Shown here: positions 45,716 to 55,420 of the stretch, one piece after another | Layout: every line of letters begins with the position of its first letter | Numbering within the stretch: position 1 is the first letter of the stretch | From: CAWKMN01 sp963850765 | Lineage (GTDB): Bacteria > Chloroflexota > Anaerolineae > Aggregatilineales > Aggregatilineaceae | Length of the DNA stretch: 64,000 bases | Assembly (NCBI GenBank): GCA_963850765.1 | Contig: CAWKMN010000003.1 | Span: 496,001 to 560,000, forward strand | Direction: 5' to 3' | Made by a program: the position numbers and the translations under genes | The notes under the pieces: model-generated | Told to the model about the DNA's origin: nothing | The model's database searches: none | What the model saw: the letters and a program-made list of their open reading frames with translations, nothing else

Positions 45716-46645
45716 ATGGCAACACGACAACTTCCTCTTTTGCCTGGCAGCGGCGAGCACGCCCTGACGCGGCACAGCACGTTTGGTGAGGCTTTGCAGC
45801 CCTTTCTTGATCATCTGCGGCAGGAGGGGCGCAGCCTGCACACGATCCATGCGTTTGCGTCTGACCTGCGCCTCGTAAGCGAATTCTTTGGCGACCAGAC
45901 GCGACTGGAAGAGTTCACAACCAGCAGGCTGAACCGTTTCATGGCCTGGATTGAAGCCGGCCGCGGTGTGCCATGCAGCCGCAAGAGTTACGCGCGGCGC
46001 GTGACGACGCTCAAAGTGTTTTTCAAGTTCCTCCACCATGAGAAGGTTCTGCCCGACGACCCGGCCGCGCCCCTGTTGCAGCGATCAGGAGCTGCGCCAC
46101 TTCAGCCGATCCTGTCCGATATTGAGATCGAGCGGCTGCTGGCCCAGACCGCGATGATGCGGCTGGGTGATAGGCCCGACGCCCGGCCGGATCTGCTGCT
46201 GCGGCTGCTGCTCGACACCGCCATCAAAAAGAGCGAGTGTATGGAGCTTACGCCGGAGCACATCCTGCATGATGATCCGGCGCATCCGGTGCTGCTGATC
46301 CGCCACAAAAAACCGGGCAATGTCTATAAAGAGCGCAAGATCGCGCTGGATCCCTCATGGCTGGACGTGTTGGATGAGTACCGCGATCAGTACCGCGTCA
46401 CCGATACGATCTTCGACTGCACGGCGCGCAACCTGGAATACATTCTGCACGATGTCGCCACGGCCGCCGGCGTGGACGGTAAAGTGTCGTTTGAGATTCT
46501 GCGCTGGACCAGCGCCGTCCGCGACTACCGGCGCGGAGCCGATCTGGAAGCATTACGCGAGAAAATGGGACTGAGCCGCATTAGCTGGCGCGAAACCGGC
46601 GACAAAATCATCCGTTTGGCCGCGCTTCAGCACAGTTCGGTGTAA
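45716..46645 (+). CDS. Catalytically degenerate tyrosine recombinase-fold protein
   Basis: 309 residues with the two-domain Xer layout: a core-binding domain (about 22-115) and a catalytic-fold domain (130-305). Aligned with XerD motifs, the catalytic residues are mostly lost. The first Arg is Lys (AIKKSECMEL, K171), the first His is Glu (SFEILRWTSA, E260), the second Arg remains (R263), the second His is Leu (KMGLSRIS, L286) and the nucleophile Tyr is Gly (G295). A lysine remains in RHKKPGNVYKERK. The reading frame is intact. It may act as a DNA-binding protein without strand cleavage. A TATAAT lies at 45669-45674. Confidence 0.85.
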   Translation: MATRQLPLLPGSGEHALTRHSTFGEALQPFLDHLRQEGRSLHTIHAFASDLRLVSEFFGDQTRLEEFTTSRLNRFMAWIEAGRGVPCSRKSYARRVTTLKVFFKFLHHEKVLPDDPAAPLLQRSGAAPLQPILSDIEIERLLAQTAMMRLGDRPDARPDLLLRLLLDTAIKKSECMELTPEHILHDDPAHPVLLIRHKKPGNVYKERKIALDPSWLDVLDEYRDQYRVTDTIFDCTARNLEYILHDVATAAGVDGKVSFEILRWTSAVRDYRRGADLEALREKMGLSRISWRETGDKIIRLAALQHSSV

Positions 46646-46654
46646 CATAAGTCG

Positions 46655-47875
46655 TCACCATACGCGGCACACCAGCCCCTTGAGATAGGCCCCTTCGGGG
46701 AAGGTCAGCGCGACCGGGTGATCGGACGCCTGCGCCAGATAGTGGATAATCTGCGCTTCGCGGCCCGAGTCCACCAGTGCGCCGAACACAATCTTCTGGA
46801 ACAGATCCGCGTCGATTGCGCCGGAGCACGAAAATGTCACCAGCACGCCGCCCGGTTTGATCAGCCGGAAGGCCAGCCAGTTGATGTCTTTATAACCCCT
46901 GGATGCGCTCTCCACCTGCCGTGCCGACTGCGCGAACTTCGGCGGATCGAGGATGATCATATCGAACTGCTGCCCCTGGTCCCGATAGCTGCGCAAGACC
47001 TGGAACACATCCCCGACGACAAAATCCTCATCCGACACCGCGAACCCGTTCAGCGCCATGTTGCGCCGCGCCAGATTGAGCGCATCCGCCGACGTATCGA
47101 TGTTGATCACCCGCTTGACGAGGCTCGCCAGCGCGTACACGGCAAATCCGCCGGTATAGGCGAAGGTGTTCAGCACCACTCGCTGATCGGCATCTTCGTC
47201 CCAACGGAACCATTCACCGACCGCGGCCCGGTTTTCACGCTGATCCAGGTAAAAGCCGGTCTTGTGCCCGCGCCGCACATCGATCATAAAGCGCCGCCCG
47301 TTCTCATCGATCTCGATCAGTTCCGGCGGCTCCTTACCCTTGAGTATTCCGGTGTGAGGTGGGAGCCCTTCTTTGTCGCGAATATCGACGTCGCTGCGCT
47401 CGTAGATCCCCGCCGGGTTGAGCAAATCCGCCAGCAGGCCGGCGATCATCTCCTTGCGCGTATCGATGCCGAGCGTGAGCGCCTGGATCACCAGCCAATC
47501 CCCGTAACGATCGACGACAAGACCGGGCAGCCCATCGTTCTCCGCGTTGACCAGCCGGTAGGCGTTCGGCGTCCCATGCTGGTTGATGCGGTTTTCGACA
47601 TGCCGCGCCCGGATCGCGCGTTCCAGCCGCCGCCGCCAGTATGTTTCATCGACCGCCTCGGATTCGTCCCAGGTCAGCAGCCGGATGCGGATCGACGACT
47701 GGCCGTTCCAGTAGCCGCGCGCCAGGAACTGCCCGGAGGAGCTCCGCACCGTGATCAGATCGCCATCGGCGGGGCTCCCATCCAGCCGCGCAATCGCGCC
47801 CGAGAAAATCCAGGGGTGCTGACGCTGGATCGCTTTATCCTTGCCGGGACGAACGACGGCTACAGCTTCACTCAT
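46655..47875 (-). CDS. rlmI: Class I SAM-dependent rRNA methyltransferase (RlmI-like)
   Basis: 406 residues. An N-terminal PUA domain (1-80), a central domain with VDRYGDWLVIQ, then the Rossmann methyltransferase with VLNTFAYTGGFAVYAL and MIILDPPKFAQSA. The catalytic cysteine is in VTFSCSGAID. E. coli RlmI makes 5-methylcytosine at position 1962 of 23S rRNA; the same target is inferred here. Its ATG overlaps the ligA stop (ATGA). Confidence 0.93.
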   Translation of the reverse strand: MSEAVAVVRPGKDKAIQRQHPWIFSGAIARLDGSPADGDLITVRSSSGQFLARGYWNGQSSIRIRLLTWDESEAVDETYWRRRLERAIRARHVENRINQHGTPNAYRLVNAENDGLPGLVVDRYGDWLVIQALTLGIDTRKEMIAGLLADLLNPAGIYERSDVDIRDKEGLPPHTGILKGKEPPELIEIDENGRRFMIDVRRGHKTGFYLDQRENRAAVGEWFRWDEDADQRVVLNTFAYTGGFAVYALASLVKRVINIDTSADALNLARRNMALNGFAVSDEDFVVGDVFQVLRSYRDQGQQFDMIILDPPKFAQSARQVESASRGYKDINWLAFRLIKPGGVLVTFSCSGAIDADLFQKIVFGALVDSGREAQIIHYLAQASDHPVALTFPEGAYLKGLVCRVW

Positions 47876-49905
47876 GATCCGTCACCGATTAACGCCAGCA
47901 GTCCACTCTCGTCCAGGACCGGCACGCCTAACTCCCGCGCCTTGTCCAGCTTGCTGCCGGGATCGTCCCCCGCGACCACATACGAGGTCTTTTTGCTGAC
48001 GCTCCCCCCGACCTTGCCGCCGTGTCTTTCGATCAGCGCCGCGGCTTCGTTGCGCTTCAGCGTGGGCAGCGTGCCGGTCAGGACAAACGTCATCCCGGCC
48101 AGCTTATCCGACAATGTACGTTTTGCCTTGGGCTCCGACGTGAAGCGAACGCCGGCCAAGCGGAGTTTTTCGATCAACTGCCGGTTGCGCGGCTCTGCGA
48201 ACCACTCCGCGATCGAATTGGCGGTGTGCGGGCCAAAGCCTTCGATTTGATCAAGCTCTTCAGCCGTCGCCGCGGCAAGTGCGTCCATGCTGTGATAATG
48301 CTCGGCCAGCAGTTCGGCCACGGTGCCGCCGACGCCACGAATACCCAGCGCGCCGATCAATCGCGCCAGCGGACGGTCTTTGGCTGCCTGGATGTTGTCC
48401 AGCAAATTCTGGACCTTCTTCTCGGCAAACCCTTCCAGCGGCATCAGGTCATCGGTGGTCACGGTGAACACATCCGCCTCGTCGTGAATGATCCCCTGCT
48501 CCAGCAGCAGCCGGACGCTGCGCTCGCCCAGACCGCGAATATCCATCGCCCCGCGAGAGACAAAATACTCGATATTGCGGGCAATTCGCTCCGGGCAGGC
48601 TGGATTCGTGCAATAATGCGCCACTTCGCCCTCGTCGCGCTCGATGGGCGAATCGCAGACCGGGCAGCGTTCCGGGGGCAAGACCACCCGTTCATCGCCG
48701 GTGCGCGCCGCCACAATGGGTCCCACCACGTAGGGGATCACATCCCCGGAGCGCTTGACGATTACGGTATCGCCAATGCGAATATCCTTCTGCTGGATCA
48801 GATCATAATTGTGCAGCGTGGCCTGCTTCACCGTCACGCCGCTGACAAACACCGGCTCCAGTACCGCCGTCGGCGTCAGCACCCCGGTACGCCCCACGTT
48901 CGCGCTGACGTCAGCAGTTTCGTTCGGCGCTTCTTCCGCCGGGAATTTGTACGCGATCGCGCCGCGCGGGTCTTTGCCCACCACGCCGAGATCGTTAGCG
49001 GTCGCGATATCGTTCACCTTGATGACCAGCCCATCGATCTCGTAGGGCAGTTCGTGCCGGTGGGTGACAAATCCCGTGACGTGGTCGATCACCTCGTCCA
49101 GCGTATCGAACCGCCGCAGCACGCCATCCGCCACCAGAAAACCGAGCGCCCGCAGATAGTTCAGCGTCTCCCACTGTGTCGCCGGAACGTTCCCATCGGC
49201 ATCAACAATCGCGTAGCAGTAGGCGGTCAGCGGGCGATCCGCCGTGATGCGCGCGTCTTTCTGCTTCAGCGCGCCCGACGCGGTATTGCGCGCATTGACA
49301 AACATCGGCAGCCCATCATCTCGCATCCGCTCGTTGAACGCCGCGAAATCGCGCTTGAGAAAGAGTACTTCACCGCGGATGACCAGCCGGGCGGGTGCGG
49401 GCGGGCCGTCCGGTGCCACCGGGATACGCAGCGGGATCGTGCGAATCGTCCGCACGTTGGGCGTCACGTCATCGCCGATCTCACCGCTGCCGCGTGTCGC
49501 ACCGCGCGTCAGGATGCCGTTCTCATACGTCAGCACAATCGTCAGCCCGTCGAACTTGGGCTCGATGGCATAATCCAGCTTCGCATTTTCGGGCAGCATC
49601 CGCCCGATCCGCTCGCGCCACGCGCGGATCTCATCGCCGCTGTAGGCATTGCTCAGGCTCAGAATCGGGGCCACATGCGCTACTTTCGGCAGGTCGGACT
49701 GCAAATCGCTCCCGACGCGCTGCGTGGGCGAATCCGCCGTGATCAGTTCGGGATGCTCCGCCTCGATGGCCCTCAGTTCATGAAAAAGCGCATCATACTC
49801 ACCGTCGGTAATGACGGGCGCGTTAAGCACATTATAGTTATAGATGTGCTCAGCCAGAACTGCGCGCAGCGTGGCCGCGCGCTCGGCGATGTCTTGGTCG
49901 CTCAT
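47872..49905 (-). CDS. ligA: NAD-dependent DNA ligase LigA
   Basis: 677 residues, full length. Seals nicks in replication and repair with NAD+. The adenylation domain has the nucleophile K117 in EPKFDGL. The zinc finger has four cysteines (CPVC, then CTNPAC). HhH repeats (LIGALGIRGVGGTVAELL) and a C-terminal BRCT domain (LAGMTFVLTGTLPTLKR) follow. SD AAAGGGG lies just before the ATG. It is first in an operon with rlmI. Confidence 0.98.
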   Translation of the reverse strand: MSDQDIAERAATLRAVLAEHIYNYNVLNAPVITDGEYDALFHELRAIEAEHPELITADSPTQRVGSDLQSDLPKVAHVAPILSLSNAYSGDEIRAWRERIGRMLPENAKLDYAIEPKFDGLTIVLTYENGILTRGATRGSGEIGDDVTPNVRTIRTIPLRIPVAPDGPPAPARLVIRGEVLFLKRDFAAFNERMRDDGLPMFVNARNTASGALKQKDARITADRPLTAYCYAIVDADGNVPATQWETLNYLRALGFLVADGVLRRFDTLDEVIDHVTGFVTHRHELPYEIDGLVIKVNDIATANDLGVVGKDPRGAIAYKFPAEEAPNETADVSANVGRTGVLTPTAVLEPVFVSGVTVKQATLHNYDLIQQKDIRIGDTVIVKRSGDVIPYVVGPIVAARTGDERVVLPPERCPVCDSPIERDEGEVAHYCTNPACPERIARNIEYFVSRGAMDIRGLGERSVRLLLEQGIIHDEADVFTVTTDDLMPLEGFAEKKVQNLLDNIQAAKDRPLARLIGALGIRGVGGTVAELLAEHYHSMDALAAATAEELDQIEGFGPHTANSIAEWFAEPRNRQLIEKLRLAGVRFTSEPKAKRTLSDKLAGMTFVLTGTLPTLKRNEAAALIERHGGKVGGSVSKKTSYVVAGDDPGSKLDKARELGVPVLDESGLLALIGDGS

Positions 49906-49929
49906 AAAACCCCTTTCACGACTGCTTCA

Positions 49930-50719
49930 TTACTGCGAGGCCGCGGTGAGAAAGTTTCTGGCTGCCCAGCCGGTTCGCTCAGGATCGTCGGGATCCTCTA
50001 TTTTCCACCATTCCATATCATTGGCGGTTTGCGGTCCACCGACAATCGCAAAAACCTCGTTTTCCGCCGCCAAAAAGAGCGCATCCCCGGTTAAGCCCGG
50101 CGTGGATCGCACGTTCAGTCCGCTGGTTTCGACGCCAACGACCTGCACCATCGCGCCGATCTGGAACTGCCCCGGCGGCAGCGACGGGCTGGGGCGCGGC
50201 GTCGGCAGTGCCACGGTAGCGCTAGGCTGCGCCTGCGGGATCGGCGTCGGCCAGAACTGCGACTTACCCGCCGGAGCATTATCCGCCGCGAAATCCTGGC
50301 TGAGCGTCGGCTGAGACGTCACCATCTGGACCCGTGGAGCCTGATCGCCCGGCGTCTGAGGCTCGGCCAGGATCGAAAAGACGAGCATCAGCCCAAAAGC
50401 CACCACGCCTACCGTCCCGACCAGGAGCACCAGCGACCACCAGGGCAGATACAAGCCGTTTTCGCTGGGCGGCGCGGTGCGTGCGGCTCGCCGTCGCCGG
50501 GCGGTTGATGCCGGCGGCGGATAGGTCTGCGGCGGTGGTGCGGCGCTTTCTGGCGGTGGATAGCCGGGGCGCGGCGCGGGCCGCCGGCCCTGACTCGGTC
50601 GGCTCTGCGGTCGGTCGGCGCGGGACCGGATTCTGGGGCGGTGGCGTGGCGATACGTCGAGTGCCTTCGATGCGCTCCGTCGCGTCCTGCGGCGATTGCG
50701 GTTCTGGAATTTGACTCAT
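49930..50719 (-). CDS. Membrane-anchored SH3b-domain protein, frameshifted
   Basis: About 260 residues if repaired. The N-terminus (MSQIPEPQSPQDATERIEG) is a Pro/Thr/Ala-rich cytoplasmic tail. Near 50575-50595 the frame changes, and the second frame continues RPGYPPPESAAPPPQTYPPP. A membrane helix (YLPWWSLVLLVGTVGVVAFG) is followed by a Pro/Ser linker and one SH3b domain with LNVRSTPGLTG and WWKIEDPDD. It probably presents an SH3b domain to the wall. The ATG at 50719 is the chosen start. Confidence 0.75.
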
Positions 50720-50785
50720 CGCTCGGTTCCCACAGCTAAAAAGTTTTTTAAGTATACCATGCAGGGGCAAGTCCTACCGCCCTTC

Positions 50786-50814
50786 TTGACAGGCCCCGGC
50801 TGGTGCTGTACGCT
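50786..50814 (+). promoter_or_regulatory. Promoter of the PHP-domain gene
   Basis: Consensus TTGACA (50786-50791), 17 bp, weak -10 TACGCT (50809-50814), 37 bp before the ATG. Confidence 0.55.
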
Positions 50815-50851
50815 TGGACCTGCCATCGCCCACTACACGCGAGTTTGCGTT

Positions 50852-51946
50852 ATGCCTGCTTACGAATATGTCGGGAATTTACACGTCCACACCCCCTACT
50901 CAGACGGGGAATCTTACCATGCGGAAGTGGCCGAAGCGGCCCAGTTGATCGGCCTGGACTTTCTGGTTTTCACCGATCATAACGTCTGGATCGATGGCAT
51001 TGAGGGTTATTACGGCGACGCTGATCGCGGATACGTGCTGATCCTGTCCGGCGAAGAAGTACACGATCGCTGCCGGAACCCGCAGTGTAATCATACGCTC
51101 GTTTACGGGGCCGATTGTGAAGTCGCGCCGTATGCGTCCAATCTGGCCGCGCTCGTCAACGTGGTAAACCGCGCGGGCGGCCTGAGTTTTATCGCCCACC
51201 CCGACGATCACGCGCTTGCCTGGATGGGCGAGCCGCCTATCCCCTGGCTTGACCGGGAGGTTGAAGGCTATACCGGGCTGGAAATCTGGAACTACATGTC
51301 GCGCTTCAAAGACCATGTCCCAACTCGCCAGCATGCCGTGCGTGCCGTCTTTCGCCCGGATGATGTGATCGTCGGCCCCTCTCCCCTTACGCTGGCGCTG
51401 TGGGATGCGCTCCTCAAAACCGACCGGCGCGTGGTGGGCATTGGCGGGGCCGATGCGCACGGAACCCGGTTCAGAATGGGGCCGTTCTCGCATACGGTTT
51501 TCCCCTATGATTTCCTGTTCAACTGCGTCAACACGCATATCCTGACCCAGTCACCACTCGTCGGTGACGCGGCGCACGACAAAACCCTGCTGTTCCAGGC
51601 CCTCCGCGAGGGCCGCGCCTTTGTCGGCTACGACATTCCCGGCAGCACCCGTGGATTCCGGTTCACCGCCCAGGGACAGGCCACCACCGCGATCATGGGA
51701 GAAGACATCCGGTTAGGTCATGGCGTCACCTTGCAGGTGATCTCCCCGGCGCGCGCCCATATCAAGATCATCCGCTATGGTGAAGTCGTTGCCAACGACA
51801 TCAAAGCGGAGAACCTGATCTATGTCGCCCGCGAGCCCGGTGCCTATCGTGTTGAGGTCTGGCGCGAGTATCGCGGCGTCGAACGCGCCTGGATCCTGAG
51901 CAATCCGATCTATGTTGAGCGGACGGCGGGCCGTCTCCGATCCTGA
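50852..51946 (+). CDS. PHP-domain metal-dependent phosphoesterase
   Basis: 364 residues. The PHP metal-binding motifs are in order: NLHVHTPYSDGE, VFTDHNVW, LSGEEVH, FIAHPDDH and GGADAHG near 250. The C-terminal 110 residues form a beta-sandwich-like domain (FRFTAQGQATTAIMGEDIRL). PHP proteins hydrolyse phosphoester bonds such as histidinol phosphate or nucleoside bisphosphates; this substrate is unknown. The ATG at 50852 follows the TTGACA promoter and replaces a longer upstream frame. Confidence 0.9.
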   Translation: MPAYEYVGNLHVHTPYSDGESYHAEVAEAAQLIGLDFLVFTDHNVWIDGIEGYYGDADRGYVLILSGEEVHDRCRNPQCNHTLVYGADCEVAPYASNLAALVNVVNRAGGLSFIAHPDDHALAWMGEPPIPWLDREVEGYTGLEIWNYMSRFKDHVPTRQHAVRAVFRPDDVIVGPSPLTLALWDALLKTDRRVVGIGGADAHGTRFRMGPFSHTVFPYDFLFNCVNTHILTQSPLVGDAAHDKTLLFQALREGRAFVGYDIPGSTRGFRFTAQGQATTAIMGEDIRLGHGVTLQVISPARAHIKIIRYGEVVANDIKAENLIYVAREPGAYRVEVWREYRGVERAWILSNPIYVERTAGRLRS

Positions 51947-51971
51947 CAAGCCAGTGTTCCTGCGGTATAAT
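51943..51971 (+). promoter_or_regulatory. Promoter of uvrB
   Basis: CTGACA (51943-51948), 17 bp, perfect TATAAT (51966-51971), 40 bp before the uvrB ATG. The -35 box overlaps the stop codon of the PHP gene. I see no LexA-type operator. Confidence 0.75.
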
Positions 51972-52011
51972 ATAGAACTTTCGTTCGCCGTCCAGGCAAA
52001 AGGATGATGCC

Positions 52012-54070
52012 ATGCCACCCTTTGAGTTAATCTCCGATTACAAACCTACCGGCGATCAGCCCGAAGCGATCACCCAGCTTATCCACGGGCTCGAACAGGG
52101 CTTCAAATTTCAGACCCTTCTGGGAGCGACTGGCACCGGCAAAACGTACACCATCGCCAACGTGATCGCGCAGGTGCAGCGTCCGACGCTGGTCCTGGCG
52201 CACAACAAAACGCTGGCGGCACAGCTTTACGCGGAGTTCAAGGAATACTTCCCGAACAACGCCGTGGAGTACTTCGTCAGCTACTACGACTACTACCAGC
52301 CCGAGGCATACGTTCCTCGCCACGACCTGTACATCGAAAAAGAGACGGAGATCAACGAGGAGATTGACCGTCTGCGTCTCGCTGCGACGGCCTCCCTGCT
52401 CAGCCGCCCTGATACGCTGATCGTCGCGTCGGTATCGTGCATCTACGGGATCGGCAACCCGTCCACCTGGGGCAAGGCAGTGCTCGAACTGAAGGCGGGC
52501 ACCGCGCAGCGCCGCGATCTGATCCTGCGCCATCTGGTCGGCATCCAATACGGGCGCAATGATCTCGACCTGCGCCCCGGCACGTTTCGCGTGCGCGGCG
52601 ACACGCTGGAACTCATCCCCGCATATGGCGGTGCGGCCTACCGGATCGCGATGTTTGGCGACGAGATCGAGCGCATCACTGAGTTCGACCCGCTGACGGG
52701 CGAGATCCTGACCGACCGCGTTTCGGTGATGATCTTCCCGGCCAAACAGTTCGTCACCCAGGATGACCTGCTCAAGCAGGCGTTACACGATATCGAGCAG
52801 GAACTTGAACGCCGCACCGCCGAGTTTCAGAAAGAAAACAAGCTGCTGGAAGCGCAGCGCATCGAGCAGCGCACCCGCTACGATCTCGAAATGATCCGCG
52901 AAGTAGGTTATACCAGCGGCATCGAGAACTATTCGCGCCATCTCGATCAGCGCCCGGCTGGCAGCCCACCCTGGACGCTGATCGACTATTTCCCCTCCGA
53001 CTTCCTGATGGTAATCGATGAATCGCACATGACCCTGCCCCAGGTGCGCGGTATGTTCGGCGGCGACCGCTCGCGCAAAGAAGTCCTGGTCGAATACGGC
53101 TTCCGGCTGCCGAGTGCCATGGATAACCGCCCGCTGAGCTTCGACGAGTTTGAGACCCGGCTCAATCAGGTCGTGTTCATGAGCGCGACACCGGGCCCCT
53201 ATGAGGCGGATCACACGCAGCAGGTCGTTCAGCAGATCATCCGCCCCACAGGGATTGTCGATCCGGCGATCGATGTGCGGCCCACCGCCGGCCAGATCGA
53301 TGATCTGCTAACCGAAATCAACCGGCGTGTTCAGCGCGGCGAGCGGGCGCTGGTCACAACGCTCACCAAGCGCATGGCCGAGGATCTGTCGGATTACCTG
53401 CTCGAAATGGGGATTCGCGTCCACTATCTGCACTCGGAGATCGACACCATCGAGCGGATCGAGATTCTGCGCGATCTGCGCCTGGGCGTTTATGATGTCG
53501 TCGTCGGGATCAACCTGCTCCGCGAAGGGCTGGACCTGCCGGAAGTCTCGCTCGTCGCCATCCTCGACGCGGATAAGCAAGGCTTTCTGCGCTCCGAGCA
53601 AGCGCTCATCCAGAACATCGGGCGCGCGGCACGCCATGTAAACGGCTATGTCATTATGTACGCCGACAAGATCACCGCCGCCATGCGCGCTGCGCTCGAT
53701 GAGACGGACCGCCGCCGCGCCATTCAGGCGGCTTACAACCAGGAACACGGTATTGAGCCGGCCAGCATTATCAAAGAGGTGCGCGATCTCACGCAGCGCA
53801 TGCAGCATGTGACGGCGCAAAAGACGGAGGAATCGGGCGCGTTCTCGCCGGTGGATCTGCCAAAATCCGAGCTTCAAAAGCTGATCGATCTCGCTCGAAA
53901 GTGAGATGAAAAACGCCGCCAAATCGCTCGAATTTGAGAAGGCCGCCGTGCTGCGCGATCAACTGATCGAGCTGCGGCAGGTCATGGCGCTCAAGGAAGC
54001 CGGGCCGCGCGACGCCAGCCTGGGTCTGATCGGGCAAACAAGCTCACGGCCACGGCCGCGCCCCGACTAA
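52012..54070 (+). CDS. uvrB: UvrABC excinuclease subunit B, C-terminal frameshift
   Basis: Nucleotide-excision repair damage-verifying helicase-like subunit. Walker A GATGTGKT, then the beta-hairpin region YYDYYQPEAYVPR, helicase motif DESHMTLPQ, and REGLDLPEVSLVAILDADKQ. The first frame ends at 53904 after LIDLARK, but one extra base near 53890-53898 hides the UvrC-binding UVR motif, which continues as LESEMKNAAKSLEFEKAAVL to the TAA at 54068-54070. Repaired length is about 685 residues. Confidence 0.95.
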
Positions 54071-54152
54071 GACAAATCAGAGTACCCACCACCCGGCTCC
54101 TCCTCTCAACCTTATCCGGAGAAAGGGGCCGGGTGCTTTCCCTCCCCAGGCT

Positions 54153-54181
54153 TTTTCACTTCTCGTCGAAAACCCTATAAT
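54153..54181 (+). promoter_or_regulatory. Promoter of the dGTPase gene
   Basis: TTTTCA (54153-54158), 17 bp, TATAAT (54176-54181), 25 bp before the ATG. A CACCCGGC/GCCGGGTG stem (54090-54097 with 54128-54135) lies upstream and may end the uvrB transcript. Confidence 0.65.
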
Positions 54182-54206
54182 AGTATCAGTCATCTCAACT
54201 TATCGA

Positions 54207-55376
54207 ATGGCACAAACAATGCTTGTTACACGCCAGCGGCTAGAACAGACCGAACAGCAAGCACTCGCCCCTTACGCTCTGAAAAGCGCCGACAGCCGGG
54301 GGCGCGAGTATGATGACCCGGAAGACGAATACCGAACGGCCTACCAGCGCGACCGCGATCGGATTTTGCACACCACTGCGTTTCGCCGGCTGGAGTACAA
54401 AACGCAGGTATTCGTGAATTTCGAGGGGGACTACTACCGCACGCGCCTGACGCACACCCTCGAAGTCGCGCAGATTGGGCGGAGCTTTGCCCGCGCTCTG
54501 GGTGCCAATGAAGATCTAGTCGAATCGATCTGCCTGGTCCACGACATTGGGCATTCGCCGTTTGGGCACTCCGGCGAAGCGATTCTTAACAAGCTCATGG
54601 CCGCTCACGGGGGATTCGATCACAATAAGCAGTCGTTACGCATTGTTACCCAACTCGAGTCGCGCTATCCCGGCTGGCCGGGTCTGAACCTGACCTATGA
54701 ACTGCGCGAGGGCATTGTCAAACATGAGAGCGAATATGATCTGAGCAACGCGCAGGAAGACGGCTTTGATCCGGCGCTGCGTGCCAGCCTGGAAGCGCAG
54801 ATCGCCAACGTGGCCGACGAACTGGCCTACAATGCGCACGATCTGGACGACGGGCTGAGAGCCGGCCTGCTGGAACCGGGCCAGCTTGATGCTCTGGAAA
54901 TCTGGCGCATGCTCAAGGAGAGTATCGGCTGGAAAGGCGAGCCTTTCTCCGAACAGGTCCGCCAGCGCATGATCCGCCGGATGCTGGGGATCGAAATCAA
55001 CGACGTGATCGAAGCCAGCGGTAAGCTGCTGGCCGAGCTAGACCCGCCGACCCCTATAGCGCTGCAGCGTCTCCCGCGCCATGTGCTGATTCACTCCGAG
55101 CATATCGAGGCGATTAACCGTGAGTTAAAAGATTTCCTCTATGAGAGCATGTACCGGCATCACCGCGTCGTGAGGATGGCGGTGAAGGCGGAGCGTTTTA
55201 TTGCCCAATTGTTTGAAACCTACATCGCGGAGCCGGCCCAGCTTCCGCCCTCTGTCCAGCAGGCCGTCGAGGAGCGCGGGCTGTATCGTGCCGTGACCGA
55301 CTACGTTGCCGGGATGACAGACCGTTTCGCTCTGACGGAATGGCAGCGGCTCTTTGACCCCTTTACACGGGCCTGA
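54207..55376 (+). CDS. dgt: Deoxyguanosinetriphosphate triphosphohydrolase-like HD protein
   Basis: 389 residues. The HD superfamily dNTPase hydrolyses dNTP to nucleoside and triphosphate. N-terminal DRDRILHTTAFRRLEYKTQV, metal ligands in LTHTLEVAQ and CLVHDIGHSPFGHSGE, then ADELAYNAHDLDDGL complete the site. The family is typed as dGTPase-like, and specificity may be broader. The leader is short and has no clear SD. greA follows after 44 bp on the same strand. Confidence 0.93.
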   Translation: MAQTMLVTRQRLEQTEQQALAPYALKSADSRGREYDDPEDEYRTAYQRDRDRILHTTAFRRLEYKTQVFVNFEGDYYRTRLTHTLEVAQIGRSFARALGANEDLVESICLVHDIGHSPFGHSGEAILNKLMAAHGGFDHNKQSLRIVTQLESRYPGWPGLNLTYELREGIVKHESEYDLSNAQEDGFDPALRASLEAQIANVADELAYNAHDLDDGLRAGLLEPGQLDALEIWRMLKESIGWKGEPFSEQVRQRMIRRMLGIEINDVIEASGKLLAELDPPTPIALQRLPRHVLIHSEHIEAINRELKDFLYESMYRHHRVVRMAVKAERFIAQLFETYIAEPAQLPPSVQQAVEERGLYRAVTDYVAGMTDRFALTEWQRLFDPFTRA

Positions 55377-55420
55377 CTTGGCAGTATATTCTCCAACTCG
55401 CTAGATCTGAGGTTGACATA

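Noticed and set aside
48022..50094. Long antisense open frame over ligA
   Set aside because: ligA is certain on the other strand; the antisense protein is Arg/His/Gln-rich as expected of reverse-complement reading.
54085..54140. CACCCGGC/GCCGGGTG stem as a CRISPR-like or mobile repeat
   Set aside because: It occurs once as a single inverted repeat; no second copy was found in the window.
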